DNA from: Irineochytrium annulatum
Taxonomy: Eukaryota; Chytridiomycota; Chytridiomycetes; Chytridiales; Chytridiaceae
Reading direction: 5' to 3'
Length of the DNA stretch: 10,020 nucleotides
Assembly: GCA_027600665.1 (NCBI GenBank)
Contig: JADGJL010000824.1
Coordinates: 3,277 to 13,296, forward strand
Part shown: one piece after another, positions 8,733 through 10,020 of the stretch
How positions within the stretch are numbered: the stretch's first letter is position 1
Layout: every line of letters starts with the position of its first letter
Position numbers and translations under genes: made by a program
The notes under the pieces: generated by a model
Databases searched by the model: none
Seen by the model: the letters and a program-made list of their open reading frames with translations, nothing else
Told to the model about the DNA's origin: nothing

Positions 8733-8835
8733 CACTGGCCTATCCGCTGTTGACGGCGCTAATGAACCGAGATCTCGGTTCAACAGCGCGTAAAAATCGC
8801 AAGAAGTCAACACTTTGGCCTCGTGAACGTGAACC
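8733..8835. promoter_or_regulatory. 103-bp divergent promoter of CobW GTPase and SDH2
   Basis: The two start codons (8732 minus, 8836 plus) face away from each other with only 103 bp between them. Both promoters and both 5' leaders must fit here or overlap the opposite gene. I see no TATA box. The main feature is a palindrome at 8763-8782. Confidence 0.6.
8763..8782. promoter_or_regulatory. Perfect 20-bp palindrome in the divergent promoter
   Basis: Half-site TGAACCGAGA is followed directly by its exact reverse complement TCTCGGTTCA, with no spacer. It lies 30 nt from the CobW start codon and 53 nt from the proposed SDH2 start codon. It could be a site for a dimeric transcription factor, or a hairpin in the 5' leader of one transcript. 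The palindrome is seen directly; a regulatory role is inferred. Confidence 0.5.

Positions 8836-10020
<1,185 letters not shown>

Overview
The window is nuclear DNA of a eukaryote, most likely a fungus. Every conserved gene but one is split by short GT-AG introns (41-73 nt in the three minus-strand genes). Branch-site-like motifs such as TACTAAC, GCTAAC or CTGAC lie just upstream of the acceptors. The proteins read as fungal-type orthologues: SDH2, a thioredoxin-PITH protein and a CobW GTPase. The first gene is a GAF-GAF-PAS-class IIIb adenylyl cyclase of cyanobacterial design. To my knowledge Dikarya lack this type, so I infer an early-diverging (chytrid- or blastoclad-like) fungus. The lineage is inference; the gene structures are read from the sequence.

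Layout from left to right. 1-689 has no gene I can support and begins with an 18-T run at the window edge. 690-4667 (minus) is the multidomain cyclase, 8 exons and about 1197 aa. 4668-5068 is a GC-rich region between two head-to-head genes. 5069-5833 (plus) is an intronless gene for a 254-aa, probably nuclear protein that I do not recognise. 5834-5997 separates two convergent genes. 5998-7202 (minus) is a TXNL1-like thioredoxin-PITH protein, 7 exons and 292 aa, with one GC-AG intron. 7370-8732 (minus) is a COG0523/CobW G3E GTPase, 5 exons and 379 aa. 8733-8835 is a 103-bp divergent promoter with a perfect 20-bp palindrome. 8836 to the window end (plus) is the iron-sulfur subunit of succinate dehydrogenase (SDH2), cut off just after its first 4Fe-4S-type cysteine cluster.

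The genes do not form one pathway; this is a compact, gene-dense eukaryotic locus. Two neighbour relations deserve attention. The metal-handling CobW GTPase and the Fe-S subunit SDH2 share a very short intergenic region centred on a palindrome. The cyclase and the unknown nuclear protein also start head to head. The strongest biological finding is the cyclase. Its complete substrate- and metal-binding set is of class IIIb (Lys/Thr) type. Both GAF domains carry the NKXnFX3DE signature known from cyclic-nucleotide-binding GAFs, which suggests feedback activation by a cyclic nucleotide.

Exon joins were chosen by eye, from splice consensus, reading phase and fit to family sequence. All phases close without a stop. 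The least certain points are the first exon of SDH2, the exact acceptor of SDH2 intron 4, and the starts of the cyclase and the unknown gene.
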